The position numbers and the translations under genes are program-made. DNA of 45,291 bases from JACMMS01 sp043758775 (lineage in GTDB: Bacteria > Pseudomonadota > Gammaproteobacteria > Burkholderiales > Methylophilaceae). Where the stretch lies: positions 1-45,291 of the forward strand of contig JAYVMU010000036.1 of the NCBI GenBank assembly GCA_043758775.1, read 5' to 3'. Positions 8,584 to 16,961 of the stretch are shown in pieces (positions within the stretch are counted from its first letter, which is position 1; each line of letters starts with the position of its first letter). Under the pieces are notes generated by a model. That model worked only from the letters and a program-made list of their open reading frames with translations. It ran no database searches and was not told the DNA's origin.

Positions 8584-9504
8584 ATGCAACACTTTAATAA
8601 AGTATTATTAACAGGCGTTAATGGGCAAGTTGGGCATGCGCTAAAGCAAAATCTTGTAGATGATAAAAAAATTGAATTATTTGCATTGAGCCGTGAGCAG
8701 CTTGATTTTTTTAATCAAGATGAAATTCGTCGTGTTATTCGCAAAATTAAACCAGATTTAATTATTAATCCAGCAGCTTACACAGCAGTAGATAAAGCGG
8801 AATCTGAACCAGAGCTTGCCTTTGCAATTAATGCACAGGCGCCACGTGTTTTGGCTGAAGAAGCCGCTAAGCTCAACGCGCTGCTGGTGCATTACTCTAC
8901 CGATTATGTGTTTGATGGCAACAAGACTAATCCATATGTGGAAGCTGATGCAACTAACCCACTCAGTATTTACGGAAAAAGTAAGCTAGCTGGTGAGCAG
9001 GCAATTCGTGATGTTGATGCAGCGCATTTGATTTTTCGTACGAGTTGGGTGTATGGTGCTTACGGTAAAAATTTCCTTAAAACTATTTTACGACTAGCGA
9101 GTGAGCATGACTCATTGAAGATAGTGGGTGACCAATTTGGCGCCCCCACTAGTAGTTTGACTATTGCGGATGCCACAATGAATATACTGAATCAGCAGGA
9201 TAGTCAAAATCAGACCAATCAATTGGGTGTTTATCACATGACCAATACTGGGCGCACTTCTTGGCATGGATTTGCAGCAGAAATCGTCGCGCAATACGCT
9301 CAATTGCCATTGAAAAATGATAGGCCAACTCTTAAGGTCAAGGTTGCTGATGTCGCGGCAATTACTACTGCGGAATACCCTACACCAGCAATACGCCCTT
9401 TGAACTCAAGTTTAGATCTGACTAAACTCAGTAAAACTTTTAATATCCAATTGCCAGCTTGGCAGCAAGCTTTGTCAGACGTATTAAATGTCATCGATTG
9501 TTAA
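8584..9504 (+). CDS. rfbD: dTDP-4-dehydrorhamnose reductase
   Basis: Last step: NAD(P)H-dependent reduction to dTDP-L-rhamnose, the activated sugar for cell-surface polysaccharide. This SDR-type protein of 306 residues has GVNGQVGHAL as its cofactor loop, NPAAYTAVDKAE, the catalytic STDYVFDG region and YGKSKLAGE (Tyr and Lys of the YxxxK pair). RTSWVYG and the EYPTPAIRPLNSSLD segment near the C-terminus are also typical. It closes the rfbBACD operon, and a rho-independent terminator begins 58 nt after its stop. No glycosyltransferase that would use the rhamnose lies in this window. Confidence 0.96.
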   Translation: MQHFNKVLLTGVNGQVGHALKQNLVDDKKIELFALSREQLDFFNQDEIRRVIRKIKPDLIINPAAYTAVDKAESEPELAFAINAQAPRVLAEEAAKLNALLVHYSTDYVFDGNKTNPYVEADATNPLSIYGKSKLAGEQAIRDVDAAHLIFRTSWVYGAYGKNFLKTILRLASEHDSLKIVGDQFGAPTSSLTIADATMNILNQQDSQNQTNQLGVYHMTNTGRTSWHGFAAEIVAQYAQLPLKNDRPTLKVKVADVAAITTAEYPTPAIRPLNSSLDLTKLSKTFNIQLPAWQQALSDVLNVIDC

Positions 9505-9562
9505 CAATTGTCAGTTTTGTAGATACTTGCTAGATTCATAGCAGACAAACAATAAAATGACA

Positions 9563-9586
9563 CGGGGCCTTAGGCCTCGTTTTTTT
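9563..9586 (+). terminator. Rho-independent terminator of the rfb operon
   Basis: A 7-bp GC-rich stem (CGGGGCC / GGCCTCG with one G-U pair), a TTA loop and a run of seven T. It separates rfbD from gyrA. Confidence 0.9.
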
Positions 9587-9642
9587 AGTGTTGTTTAACT
9601 AGTTAAGCCCCCGGGTACTCGTTCAAGCTAATCTCAGCTACA

Positions 9643-9673
9643 TTGCCGTTAGTTGCCATTATCATGCTAAAAT
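9643..9673 (+). promoter_or_regulatory. Candidate sigma-70-type promoter for gyrA
   Basis: TTGCCG (9643-9648) and an extended -10, TGC-TAAAAT (9665-9673), lie 37 nt before the gyrA start. The spacer is 19 nt, longer than ideal but tolerated with an extended -10. Seen by eye only. Confidence 0.4.
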
Positions 9674-9709
9674 CACAGACTCTAAATACACTAATAATAG
9701 ATGCCACCT

Positions 9710-12262
9710 ATGGATCAATTCGCTAAAGAAACCCTCCCGATTAGTCTTGAAGATGAAATGCGTCGTTCCTACCTCGATTACGCGATGAGCGTGATTGTAG
9801 GGCGCGCACTACCTGATGTGCGTGATGGCTTAAAACCTGTGCATAGGCGTGTATTGTTTGCCATGCACGAGCTCAGTAACGATTACAACAAGCCGTACAA
9901 GAAATCTGCTCGTATCGTGGGTGATGTCATTGGTAAGTACCATCCGCATGGTGATACTGCGGTGTACGACACCATCGTGCGTATGGCACAAGATTTTAGC
10001 TTGCGTTATATGCTGGTCGATGGTCAAGGCAACTTTGGTTCAGTGGATGGTGATAACGCGGCGGCGATGCGTTATACGGAAATCCGTATGGCAAAAATCG
10101 CGCATGAGTTGTTAGCCGATTTGGATAAAGAAACCGTAGATTTTGGTCCTAACTATGATGGTTCGGAGCATGAGCCATTGATTATGCCAGCACGTATTCC
10201 TAATCTGCTGATTAACGGCAGCTCAGGTATTGCGGTGGGTATGGCAACTAATATTCCGCCACACAACTTAAACGAAGTGCTCGACGCCTGTTTAACCCTG
10301 TTAAAAAATCCAGAAACAACCATTGATGAGCTGATTGAATTAGTGCCGGCACCAGACTTCCCTACTGCAGGTATTATTTACGGCACAGTGGGCGTAAAAG
10401 AAGGCTATCGTACAGGTCGTGGTCGCGTGGTGATGCGCGGACGTACCCATGTGGAAGACATGGAAAAAGGTAGCCGTCAAATGTTGGTAGTGGATGAGCT
10501 CCCTTATCAAGTCAATAAAAAAACCTTTGTTGAAAAAATCGCTGAGTTAGTCAACGAGAAAAAAATTGAAGGTATTTCAGATTTGCGTGATGAGTCTGAT
10601 AAATCTGGTATGCGCGTGGTAATTGAGCTTAAGCGCGGTGAAGTGCCAGAAGTTGTACTAAATAATCTCTACAAGCAAACACAACTGCAAGATACGTTTG
10701 GTATGAACATGGTGGCCTTGTTAGATGGCCAGCCACGTTTGCTTAATCTAAAACAAATGCTCGAAGCATTTTTACGACATCGTCGTGAAGTACTTAATCG
10801 TCGTACAGTGTTTGAGTTACGTAAAGCGCGTGAACGTGGTCATATATTAGAAGGCTTGGCGGTTGCTTTAGCTAACGTGGATGACATGATTGCGTTGATT
10901 AAAGCCGCACCTACGCCACCAGAAGCTAAAAAAGACTTGATGGCACGTACTTGGCAGTCGCCAGTGGTTGAAGAAATGCTCAAACGTGCGGCGATGGAAG
11001 CTTCGCGTCCAGACGGGCTAAGTGTTGATTTTGGCTTAACGCCAGCAGGTTACCGTTTAAGCGATGTACAAGCGCAAGAAATCTTACAAATGCGTCTGCA
11101 ACGCTTAACTGGCCTAGAGCAGGATAAAGTTGTTAACGAATATAAAGAAGTGATGGATGTGATTGTTGATTTGCTGGATATTCTTGCTACCCCAGCTCGC
11201 GTAACCGCCATGATTGTGGAAGAGCTTGCTACTATTCGTCAGCAATTTGGTGATGCACGTCGCAGTGAGATTGTGGCCAATGCACAAGATTTATCATTAG
11301 AAGATTTCATCACGCCGCAAGATGTCGTGGTGACTCTGTCGCATACGGGTTATGTGAAATCACAGCCTTTGGATGAATACCGCGCGCAAAAACGTGGTGG
11401 GCGTGGCAAGCAAGCCGCACCAACTAAAGAAGATGATTTTATTGATAAGATGTTCGTGGCGAATACACATGATTACATTTTATGTTTCTCTAGCCGTGGC
11501 CGTGTGTACTGGCTAAAAGTCTATGAAGTGCCGCAAGGTAGCCGTATTGGTCGTGGTAAGCCTATCGTTAATTTATTTCCGCTAGAAGAAGGCGAAAAAA
11601 TTAATGCTATTCTGTCGGTAAAAGAGTTTGATGAAAATCGCTTTATTTTTATGGCAACCGCAAATGGCACAGTAAAGAAAACTGCTTTGACCGAATTTTC
11701 TAATCCACGTAAATCTGGCATTATCGCGATTAATTTGGATGATAATGATTACTTAATCGGCGCTGAAATTACCAATGGTGAAAACGATATTGTCTTGATT
11801 TCCAACGGCGGTAAGGCAGTTTGGTTTGATGAAGAAGCAGTGCGTTCAATGGGACGTGCTACTCGTGGCGTACGTGGCATGAAGCTGGCCGCTAAACAGC
11901 AAGTACTATCATTGTTGATAGCAGATCATGACAAGCAAACCGTACTAGTGGCCACTGAAAATGGCTATGGCAAACGTACTCAATTAGCTGACTTCCGTCA
12001 TTCTGGACGTGGCACGCAAGGTGTAAAAGCCATTGCTACCAGCGAACGTAATGGCTTGGTTGTTGCTGCAAAACTAGTGAACGATGATGATGAAATCATG
12101 TTAATTACTACTGGCGGGGTGTTGATTCGCACACGTGTAAAAGAAATTCGCGAACTAGGCCGTGCGACACAGGGTGTGACACTGATTAATCTAGGTGAAG
12201 GCGAAAAACTTTCTGGCTTAGAGAAGATTGTTGAAACGGATGATGAAGCTCCTGCTGAGTAA
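9710..12262 (+). CDS. gyrA: DNA gyrase subunit A
   Basis: Breakage-rejoining subunit of the type II topoisomerase that introduces negative supercoils. The N-terminal domain contains the active-site Tyr in AAAMRYTEIRM, and the quinolone-determining region reads KYHPHGDTAVYD: Thr at position 83 and Asp at 87 in E. coli-like numbering. The GyrA box QKRGGRGK opens the C-terminal DNA-wrapping domain. The C-terminal tail is acidic. The start is set at the second ATG (9710), giving 850 residues beginning MDQFAKETLPISL as in related GyrA proteins. An ATG three codons earlier (9701) is possible, and neither has a clear Shine-Dalgarno. serC follows after 28 nt. Confidence 0.97.
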   Translation: MDQFAKETLPISLEDEMRRSYLDYAMSVIVGRALPDVRDGLKPVHRRVLFAMHELSNDYNKPYKKSARIVGDVIGKYHPHGDTAVYDTIVRMAQDFSLRYMLVDGQGNFGSVDGDNAAAMRYTEIRMAKIAHELLADLDKETVDFGPNYDGSEHEPLIMPARIPNLLINGSSGIAVGMATNIPPHNLNEVLDACLTLLKNPETTIDELIELVPAPDFPTAGIIYGTVGVKEGYRTGRGRVVMRGRTHVEDMEKGSRQMLVVDELPYQVNKKTFVEKIAELVNEKKIEGISDLRDESDKSGMRVVIELKRGEVPEVVLNNLYKQTQLQDTFGMNMVALLDGQPRLLNLKQMLEAFLRHRREVLNRRTVFELRKARERGHILEGLAVALANVDDMIALIKAAPTPPEAKKDLMARTWQSPVVEEMLKRAAMEASRPDGLSVDFGLTPAGYRLSDVQAQEILQMRLQRLTGLEQDKVVNEYKEVMDVIVDLLDILATPARVTAMIVEELATIRQQFGDARRSEIVANAQDLSLEDFITPQDVVVTLSHTGYVKSQPLDEYRAQKRGGRGKQAAPTKEDDFIDKMFVANTHDYILCFSSRGRVYWLKVYEVPQGSRIGRGKPIVNLFPLEEGEKINAILSVKEFDENRFIFMATANGTVKKTALTEFSNPRKSGIIAINLDDNDYLIGAEITNGENDIVLISNGGKAVWFDEEAVRSMGRATRGVRGMKLAAKQQVLSLLIADHDKQTVLVATENGYGKRTQLADFRHSGRGTQGVKAIATSERNGLVVAAKLVNDDDEIMLITTGGVLIRTRVKEIRELGRATQGVTLINLGEGEKLSGLEKIVETDDEAPAE

Positions 12263-12290
12263 TTAAGATTTAAGGTTTTTAAATTTAAGA

Positions 12291-13382
12291 ATGACTAAAA
12301 TTTATAATTTTTCTGCTGGACCTGCGGTATTACCAGCCCCTGTTTTAGAGCAAGCCCAAGCAGAAATGCTGGATTGGCACGGTTGTGGCATGAGCGTGAT
12401 GGAAATGTCGCATCGCGGCAAACAGTTCACCAGTATTTTAGAGAAAACAGAAGCGGATTTACGTGCGCTACTTAATATTCCAAGTCACTACAAAGTATTG
12501 TTTTTGCAAGGTGGAGCAATTGCTGAAAACGCGATTATCCCGATGAATCTGTTGAATAATAAAGCCGCAGACTATGCGATCACTGGTTATTGGTCTAAAC
12601 GTTCTGTTAACGATGCGCGTGCTTACGGAGAAATCAACATCGCCGCAACAAGCGAAGGTGTTAATACAACTGCAGGCGGTTTTACACATGTGCCAGATTT
12701 TGCGTCATGGCAGCTGAATAAAGACGCGTCTTACGTGCATATCTGTACCAATGAAACGATTAATGGCTTGGAGTTTGATGGCGTTCCAAACACTGGTGAT
12801 GTGCCGCTTGTTGCGGATATGTCATCACACATATTGTCACGCCCGATAGATGTCAGCCAATATGGTGTGATATACGGTGGTGCGCAGAAAAATATCGGCC
12901 CGGCAGGTTTATGTATCGTGATTGTGCGTGAAGATTTGCTGGACCGTGCTTCACCATTAACCCCAGCGGTATTCAACTGGAAAATGCAGGCCGAAAATCA
13001 ATCGATGATTAACACGCCACCTACTTACAGTATTTATATTGCAGGTTTGGTGTTTGAATGGTTGTTAAAGCAGGACGGTGTGATGGCCATTGAACAAAAA
13101 AATATTGCCAAAGCACAACTGCTTTATGATTATATTGATAGCACAGACTTTTACAGTAATACAATTGCTCACAATAATCGCTCACGTATGAATATTCCAT
13201 TCTTCTTGCGCGATGAAAGTTTGAATGCAGCTTTTCTTAAAGATGCAGAAGCACATCATTTATTGCAGCTTAAAGGCCACCGTGTAGTGGGTGGCATGCG
13301 CGCATCCATTTATAACGCGATGCCGATTGAAGGTGTGACAGCATTAGTTAACTATATGCAAGAATTTGCACAATCTCACTAG
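12291..13382 (+). CDS. serC: Phosphoserine aminotransferase
   Basis: PLP enzyme that transaminates 3-phosphohydroxypyruvate to phosphoserine (serine synthesis) and the related erythronate-derived substrate in pyridoxal phosphate synthesis. It has 363 residues with the class V aminotransferase pattern: NFSAGPAVLP at the start, FLQGGA for phosphate binding, the PLP-binding Lys in YGGAQKNIGPAG, and VVGGMRASIYNAMP near the end. It lies 28 nt after gyrA and 12 nt before pheA, the known betaproteobacterial order, and is probably translated from the same transcript as pheA. Confidence 0.97.
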   Translation: MTKIYNFSAGPAVLPAPVLEQAQAEMLDWHGCGMSVMEMSHRGKQFTSILEKTEADLRALLNIPSHYKVLFLQGGAIAENAIIPMNLLNNKAADYAITGYWSKRSVNDARAYGEINIAATSEGVNTTAGGFTHVPDFASWQLNKDASYVHICTNETINGLEFDGVPNTGDVPLVADMSSHILSRPIDVSQYGVIYGGAQKNIGPAGLCIVIVREDLLDRASPLTPAVFNWKMQAENQSMINTPPTYSIYIAGLVFEWLLKQDGVMAIEQKNIAKAQLLYDYIDSTDFYSNTIAHNNRSRMNIPFFLRDESLNAAFLKDAEAHHLLQLKGHRVVGGMRASIYNAMPIEGVTALVNYMQEFAQSH

Positions 13383-13394
13383 GCAAAAATCATT

Positions 13395-14486
13395 ATGTCT
13401 GCTGAGTCTAATAACAACCTAAAAACCAGTCTTAAAGCTCATCGTGATGAAATTGATGCGATTGATAACGAGATGCTTGCGCTGGTGAGTCGTCGTGCCC
13501 AGCTTGCGCGTGAAATTGGCAGCTTAAAAGATGATGGTGTTATTTACCGCCCGGAGCGTGAAGCACAGGTGTTGCGTCGCTTGTTAGATAAGAATGCAGG
13601 GCCGTTATCTTCAAGTGCTGTCACCAATATATTTCGCAGTATTATGTCGAATTGCCGTGCTTTGGAAAAAGAGCTATCGGTGGCATTTTTAGGACCACTC
13701 GGCACGTTCAGCGAAGAAGCGGCTAACAAGCAATTTGGCGGCTTATCTGCTCCTGTGCAATGTGCATCGATTGACGAGGTGTTTCGCAGTGTCGAGTCTG
13801 GCGCAGTCAATTATGGCGTAGTGCCAGTAGAAAACTCTACTGAAGGTGCGATAGGGCGTACGTTGGATTTACTGATGGGCACTCAACTGCATATTTGTGG
13901 CGAAGTGAAGCTGGCTGTGCATCATAACTTGCTTGCTACACAAACCAGTCAAGCCGCTATCACCAAGGTTTATTCGCATGCACAATCATTATCGCAATGC
14001 CATGAATGGCTGAATAAAAATCTGCCGAACGTGACGTTGCAAGCGGTAGCGAGTAATGCCGAAGCGGCCAAATTAGCCAGCCAAGAACCTCATGCCGCGG
14101 CTATTGCAAGTATGCGTGCCGCAGATTTGCTTGGACTAAATGTACTGGCAGAGAATATTGAAGATGACCCTAAAAATACCACGCGATTTTTAGTGCTAGC
14201 TAGCCACGATGTGGCGCCATCAGGTCATGATAAAACATCGTTAGTCATCGCTACCAAAAATCAGCCGGGCGCCATCGTTGCACTTTTAGAACCCTTAGCA
14301 AGACACAATGTCAGTATGAGCAAGCTGGAATCGCGTCCCTCCAAGCTTGGGCTGTGGGAGTATGTGTTCTTTGTCGATATTGAAGGGCATAGCCTTGATG
14401 CAACAGTTAAATCTGCACTAATTGAGATTGAACAGCGCGCATCATTACTTAAGGTGCTTGGTTCGTATCCAATCGCAGTTATTTAG
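13395..14486 (+). CDS. pheA: Bifunctional chorismate mutase / prephenate dehydratase (P-protein)
   Basis: Converts chorismate to prephenate and then to phenylpyruvate for phenylalanine synthesis. Three domains are visible in 363 residues: an AroQ chorismate mutase (about 10-95, with RRAQLAREIGSLK), a prephenate dehydratase (about 95-275, with FLGPLGTFSEEAA and VVPVENSTEGAIGRTLDLL), and a C-terminal ACT domain (about 285-360) containing ESRPSKLGLWEYVFFVDIEG, the Phe-binding ESRP motif. Feedback inhibition by phenylalanine is therefore expected. It starts 12 nt after serC, and hisC follows after 64 nt. Confidence 0.96.
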   Translation: MSAESNNNLKTSLKAHRDEIDAIDNEMLALVSRRAQLAREIGSLKDDGVIYRPEREAQVLRRLLDKNAGPLSSSAVTNIFRSIMSNCRALEKELSVAFLGPLGTFSEEAANKQFGGLSAPVQCASIDEVFRSVESGAVNYGVVPVENSTEGAIGRTLDLLMGTQLHICGEVKLAVHHNLLATQTSQAAITKVYSHAQSLSQCHEWLNKNLPNVTLQAVASNAEAAKLASQEPHAAAIASMRAADLLGLNVLAENIEDDPKNTTRFLVLASHDVAPSGHDKTSLVIATKNQPGAIVALLEPLARHNVSMSKLESRPSKLGLWEYVFFVDIEGHSLDATVKSALIEIEQRASLLKVLGSYPIAVI

Positions 14487-14550
14487 CACTATAGATGTAG
14501 TGTTCATTTGTCACAGATTTTAATTAAATAGATTGATGTAGAGGTGTGTG

Positions 14551-15648
14551 TTGACCCGTATCGCTGATTTGGCTCCCGATTATATTCGGGCTATTGCCCC
14601 ATACCAAGGTGGCAAGCCTATTACAGAGCTTGCCCGTGAAATGGGTTTGGAAGTCAATAGCATCGTAAAACTTGCTTCCAATGAGAACCCATTAGGCATC
14701 AGTCCTAAAGCGGAGTTTGCTATTCAAGAAGCCCTGCTTGATATTGCACGTTATCCTGATGGCAATAGCTTTGCCTTGCGCGATGCCGTTTGTCAAAAGT
14801 TTAACCTGCAGCCGAATCAATTGGTGTTTGGTAATGGCTCTAACGATATTTTAGAGCTGTCTGCACACGCTTTTTTGACGACTGAATCAGAAGTGATTTA
14901 TTCACAGCACGCTTTCGCTGTCTACGCTCTAGTCACGCAAGCCATGGGTGCTAAGGGCGTTGTGGTGCCAGCTAAGAATTACGGACATGATTTATCTGCC
15001 ATGTTGGCTGCAATTACGTCAAAAACTCGCATGATATTTATCGCCAACCCGAATAATCCGACGGGTACTTTAATTAGCCAGCCTGATTTGCATGCATTTT
15101 TGAGCCAAGTACCAAGCAGTGTGTTAGTGGTGCTGGACGAAGCTTATGATGAATATTTAAGTGATGCAAACAAAGCGGTTAGTTTAGCCTGGCTAGCTAC
15201 ATTTGATAATCTCATTATTTCACGTACTTTTTCTAAAGCCTATGGTTTGGCTGGTTTACGTGTGGGCTTTGGCGTCACTAGTAGTGGTGTTGCGGATATG
15301 ATGAATCGCGTGCGTCAGCCGTTTAATGTCAACAGCATCGCCCAAGCGGCTGCAGCTGTGTCATTAACAGATGATGAGTTTGTTGCACGTAGTCGTGCGT
15401 TAAATAATGCCGGTATGCTGCAGATCACACAAGGATTGCAAAAATTAGGGCTGGAATTTATCCCGTCGTTTGCTAACTTTGTAAGTTTCCGCATTAATAA
15501 TGCAGGCGACGCTTATCAAAAGCTACTTAAAAAAGGTGTGATTGTGCGCCCAATCGCTAATTATGAAATGCCAGATTATTTGCGCGTCAGTATTGGCTTG
15601 TTTTCTGAGAATGCAAAATTTTTGGAAGTGTTAGGCGAAGTAGTTTAA
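14551..15648 (+). CDS. hisC: Histidinol-phosphate aminotransferase (HisC/aromatic type)
   Basis: PLP-dependent class I/II aminotransferase. The PLP Lys is in ISRTFSKAYGLAGLRVGFG; NPNNPTGT and VVLDEAYDEY are the other cofactor contacts, and SNENPLGISPKA lies near the N-terminus. In the pheA-hisC context the enzyme may transaminate aromatic keto acids as well as imidazole acetol phosphate; this is inferred from known supraoperons, not from residues here. No ATG start is available. TTG 14551 has GAGG 6 nt upstream and is preferred to GTG 14548, which is too close to that site. In many betaproteobacteria tyrA and aroA follow; here the PQQ cluster does. Confidence 0.93.
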   Translation: MTRIADLAPDYIRAIAPYQGGKPITELAREMGLEVNSIVKLASNENPLGISPKAEFAIQEALLDIARYPDGNSFALRDAVCQKFNLQPNQLVFGNGSNDILELSAHAFLTTESEVIYSQHAFAVYALVTQAMGAKGVVVPAKNYGHDLSAMLAAITSKTRMIFIANPNNPTGTLISQPDLHAFLSQVPSSVLVVLDEAYDEYLSDANKAVSLAWLATFDNLIISRTFSKAYGLAGLRVGFGVTSSGVADMMNRVRQPFNVNSIAQAAAAVSLTDDEFVARSRALNNAGMLQITQGLQKLGLEFIPSFANFVSFRINNAGDAYQKLLKKGVIVRPIANYEMPDYLRVSIGLFSENAKFLEVLGEVV

Positions 15649-15723
15649 AGTAGAGTTTCATGCTGTATGCGTGCTTAATAGCGGTGTCTCATGGTTATCA
15701 TTAGCTTAGTTTACTAGTTATCG

Positions 15724-15741
15724 CACTGTCGGTTAACAGTG
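15724..15741. repeat. Short inverted repeat after hisC
   Basis: CACTGT (15724-15729) and ACAGTG (15736-15741) flank CGGTTA. The repeat has no following T-run, so it is a poor terminator. It may be an operator or chance. Confidence 0.35.
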
Positions 15742-15767
15742 TTAAAGCCCATAATGCATTTCACGTT

Positions 15768-15793
15768 GTAACACAATTGTTTCGGAATGTTAC
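15768..15793. promoter_or_regulatory. Inverted repeat GTAACA-N14-TGTTAC in front of pqqA
   Basis: Perfect 6-bp arms at 15768-15773 and 15788-15793, with centres 20 bp apart, that is two helical turns. The site covers the candidate pqqA -35 element, so a dimeric regulator bound there could control transcription. The regulator is not identifiable from the sequence. Confidence 0.45.
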
Positions 15794-15805
15794 AGCGATT
15801 AGACT
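15777..15805 (+). promoter_or_regulatory. Candidate pqqA promoter
   Basis: TTGTTT (15777-15782) and TAGACT (15800-15805) with a 17-nt spacer, about 30 nt before the pqqA ATG. The match to consensus is moderate (3/6 and 4/6). Confidence 0.35.
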
Positions 15806-15834
15806 AATTTAATCATTTAAAAAGGAAACTTATC

Positions 15835-15906
15835 ATGTGGACAACACCAGCAGCTACTGAAATGCGTTTTGGCTTTGAAGTCACAATGTATGTAATGAAC
15901 AAATAA
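15835..15906 (+). CDS. pqqA: Coenzyme PQQ precursor peptide PqqA
   Basis: A 23-residue peptide whose Glu and Tyr side chains become the PQQ skeleton. It reads MWTTPAATEM followed by RFGFEVTMYVMNK. Glu15 and Tyr19 sit in the E-V-T-x-Y spacing required for cross-linking by PqqE, and the length equals that of the Klebsiella peptide. The ribosome-binding site AAAGGAAA is 7-8 nt upstream. A strong hairpin follows 21 nt after the stop, before pqqB. This layout would yield more pqqA mRNA than mRNA for the enzymes, as expected for a substrate peptide. Confidence 0.95.
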   Translation: MWTTPAATEMRFGFEVTMYVMNK

Positions 15907-15927
15907 TTGGCGTAAGCTGATTAAATA

Positions 15928-15963
15928 AAGGCTGCGCTATTTGTATTTAGCGCAGCCTTTTTT
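15928..15963 (+). terminator. Hairpin with T-run between pqqA and pqqB
   Basis: AAGGCTGCGCTA (15928-15939) pairs with TAGCGCAGCCTT (15948-15959) around an 8-nt loop, followed by T residues. It is a strong rho-independent structure placed inside the pqq cluster. It probably works as a partial terminator or an mRNA 3' stabiliser for pqqA. Confidence 0.88.
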
Positions 15964-16034
15964 ATTGATATGAAATTTAGCAGCTAAAGTAATCTCGGTA
16001 AAATTAAAATTTAATTGATTAGAAAATAGACAAA

Positions 16035-16952
16035 ATGCACATACATGTTTTAGGTGCCGCAGCAGGCGGTGGTTTCCCCCAGTGGAATTGTAATTGCCCG
16101 AATTGCGATGGCTTACGTAAAGGTACAATTAAGGCGACCAAACGTACACAGTCCTCTATTTGTGTGAGTGGCGATGGTATTAATTGGGTACTATTTAATG
16201 CCTCTCCAGATGTGTTGCAACAAATTCAAGACTTTGCGCCATTGCAGCCAGGTCGTGCTATTCGTGATAGTGGCATTGCCGGTATTGTGCTGATAGATGC
16301 ACAAATCGATCATACGACAGGCTTGCTTATGCTGCGTGAAGGCCAGATAAAACGTGAGATTTACTGTACAAGTATGGTGTATCAAGATTTAACTACAGGT
16401 AATCCGCTGCTGAACATTTTAGGTCACTATTGTGGTGTTAACCACCATGACGTGCCGACTGATGGCATCACTTCATTTGAAGTTAAAGGCGCACCTAATC
16501 TGAAATTTACCGCTGTTGCGCTTAAAAGCGCTGCACCACCATATTCACCACATCGTAATGACCCACACCCTGGCGATACGATTGGTGTGTTGATTGAAGA
16601 AATCAGCACAGGTAAAAAATGTTGGTATTCACCAGGCTTGGGTGAAATTGAACCGCACTTGCCAGCCTTGATGGATCAAGCTGATTGCATCATGGTTGAT
16701 GGCACGTTCTGGACCAACACCGAGATGATTGATATGGGTTTGATGGGTAAGACTGCGCGTAGCATCGGCCATAATCCGCAGTCAGGTGAGGGCGGCATGA
16801 TAGAAAAACTCAATGAGTTTGGCGATGTGCGTAAGGTATTGATACACATCAACAATACCAATCCGATTTTGCGTGAAGATTCCGCTGAACGCGCGATACT
16901 AAATAGTCATAAGATCGAAGTGGCGTATGACGGTATGGACATTATATTGTAA
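16035..16952 (+). CDS. pqqB: PQQ biosynthesis protein PqqB
   Basis: A metallo-beta-lactamase-fold protein of 305 residues. Biochemical work on the family points to a hydroxylase acting on the Glu-Tyr intermediate. The N-terminus HVLGAAAGGGFPQWNCNCPNC carries the structural zinc Cys cluster. INWVLFNASPD and LIDAQIDHTTGLLMLREG correspond to the strand and metal-site region of the fold. SIGHNPQSGEGG and VLIHINNTNP lie near the C-terminus. It starts 71 nt after the hairpin that ends pqqA and 9 nt before pqqC, whose AAGGAAA ribosome site overlaps the pqqB stop. Confidence 0.96.
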   Translation: MHIHVLGAAAGGGFPQWNCNCPNCDGLRKGTIKATKRTQSSICVSGDGINWVLFNASPDVLQQIQDFAPLQPGRAIRDSGIAGIVLIDAQIDHTTGLLMLREGQIKREIYCTSMVYQDLTTGNPLLNILGHYCGVNHHDVPTDGITSFEVKGAPNLKFTAVALKSAAPPYSPHRNDPHPGDTIGVLIEEISTGKKCWYSPGLGEIEPHLPALMDQADCIMVDGTFWTNTEMIDMGLMGKTARSIGHNPQSGEGGMIEKLNEFGDVRKVLIHINNTNPILREDSAERAILNSHKIEVAYDGMDIIL

Positions 16953-16961
16953 GGAAATTGT

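Noticed and set aside
9947..9970. GyrA Thr83 as a quinolone-resistance change
   Set aside because: Thr at this position is the natural residue in many bacteria, and Asp87 is unchanged; nothing suggests an acquired mutation.
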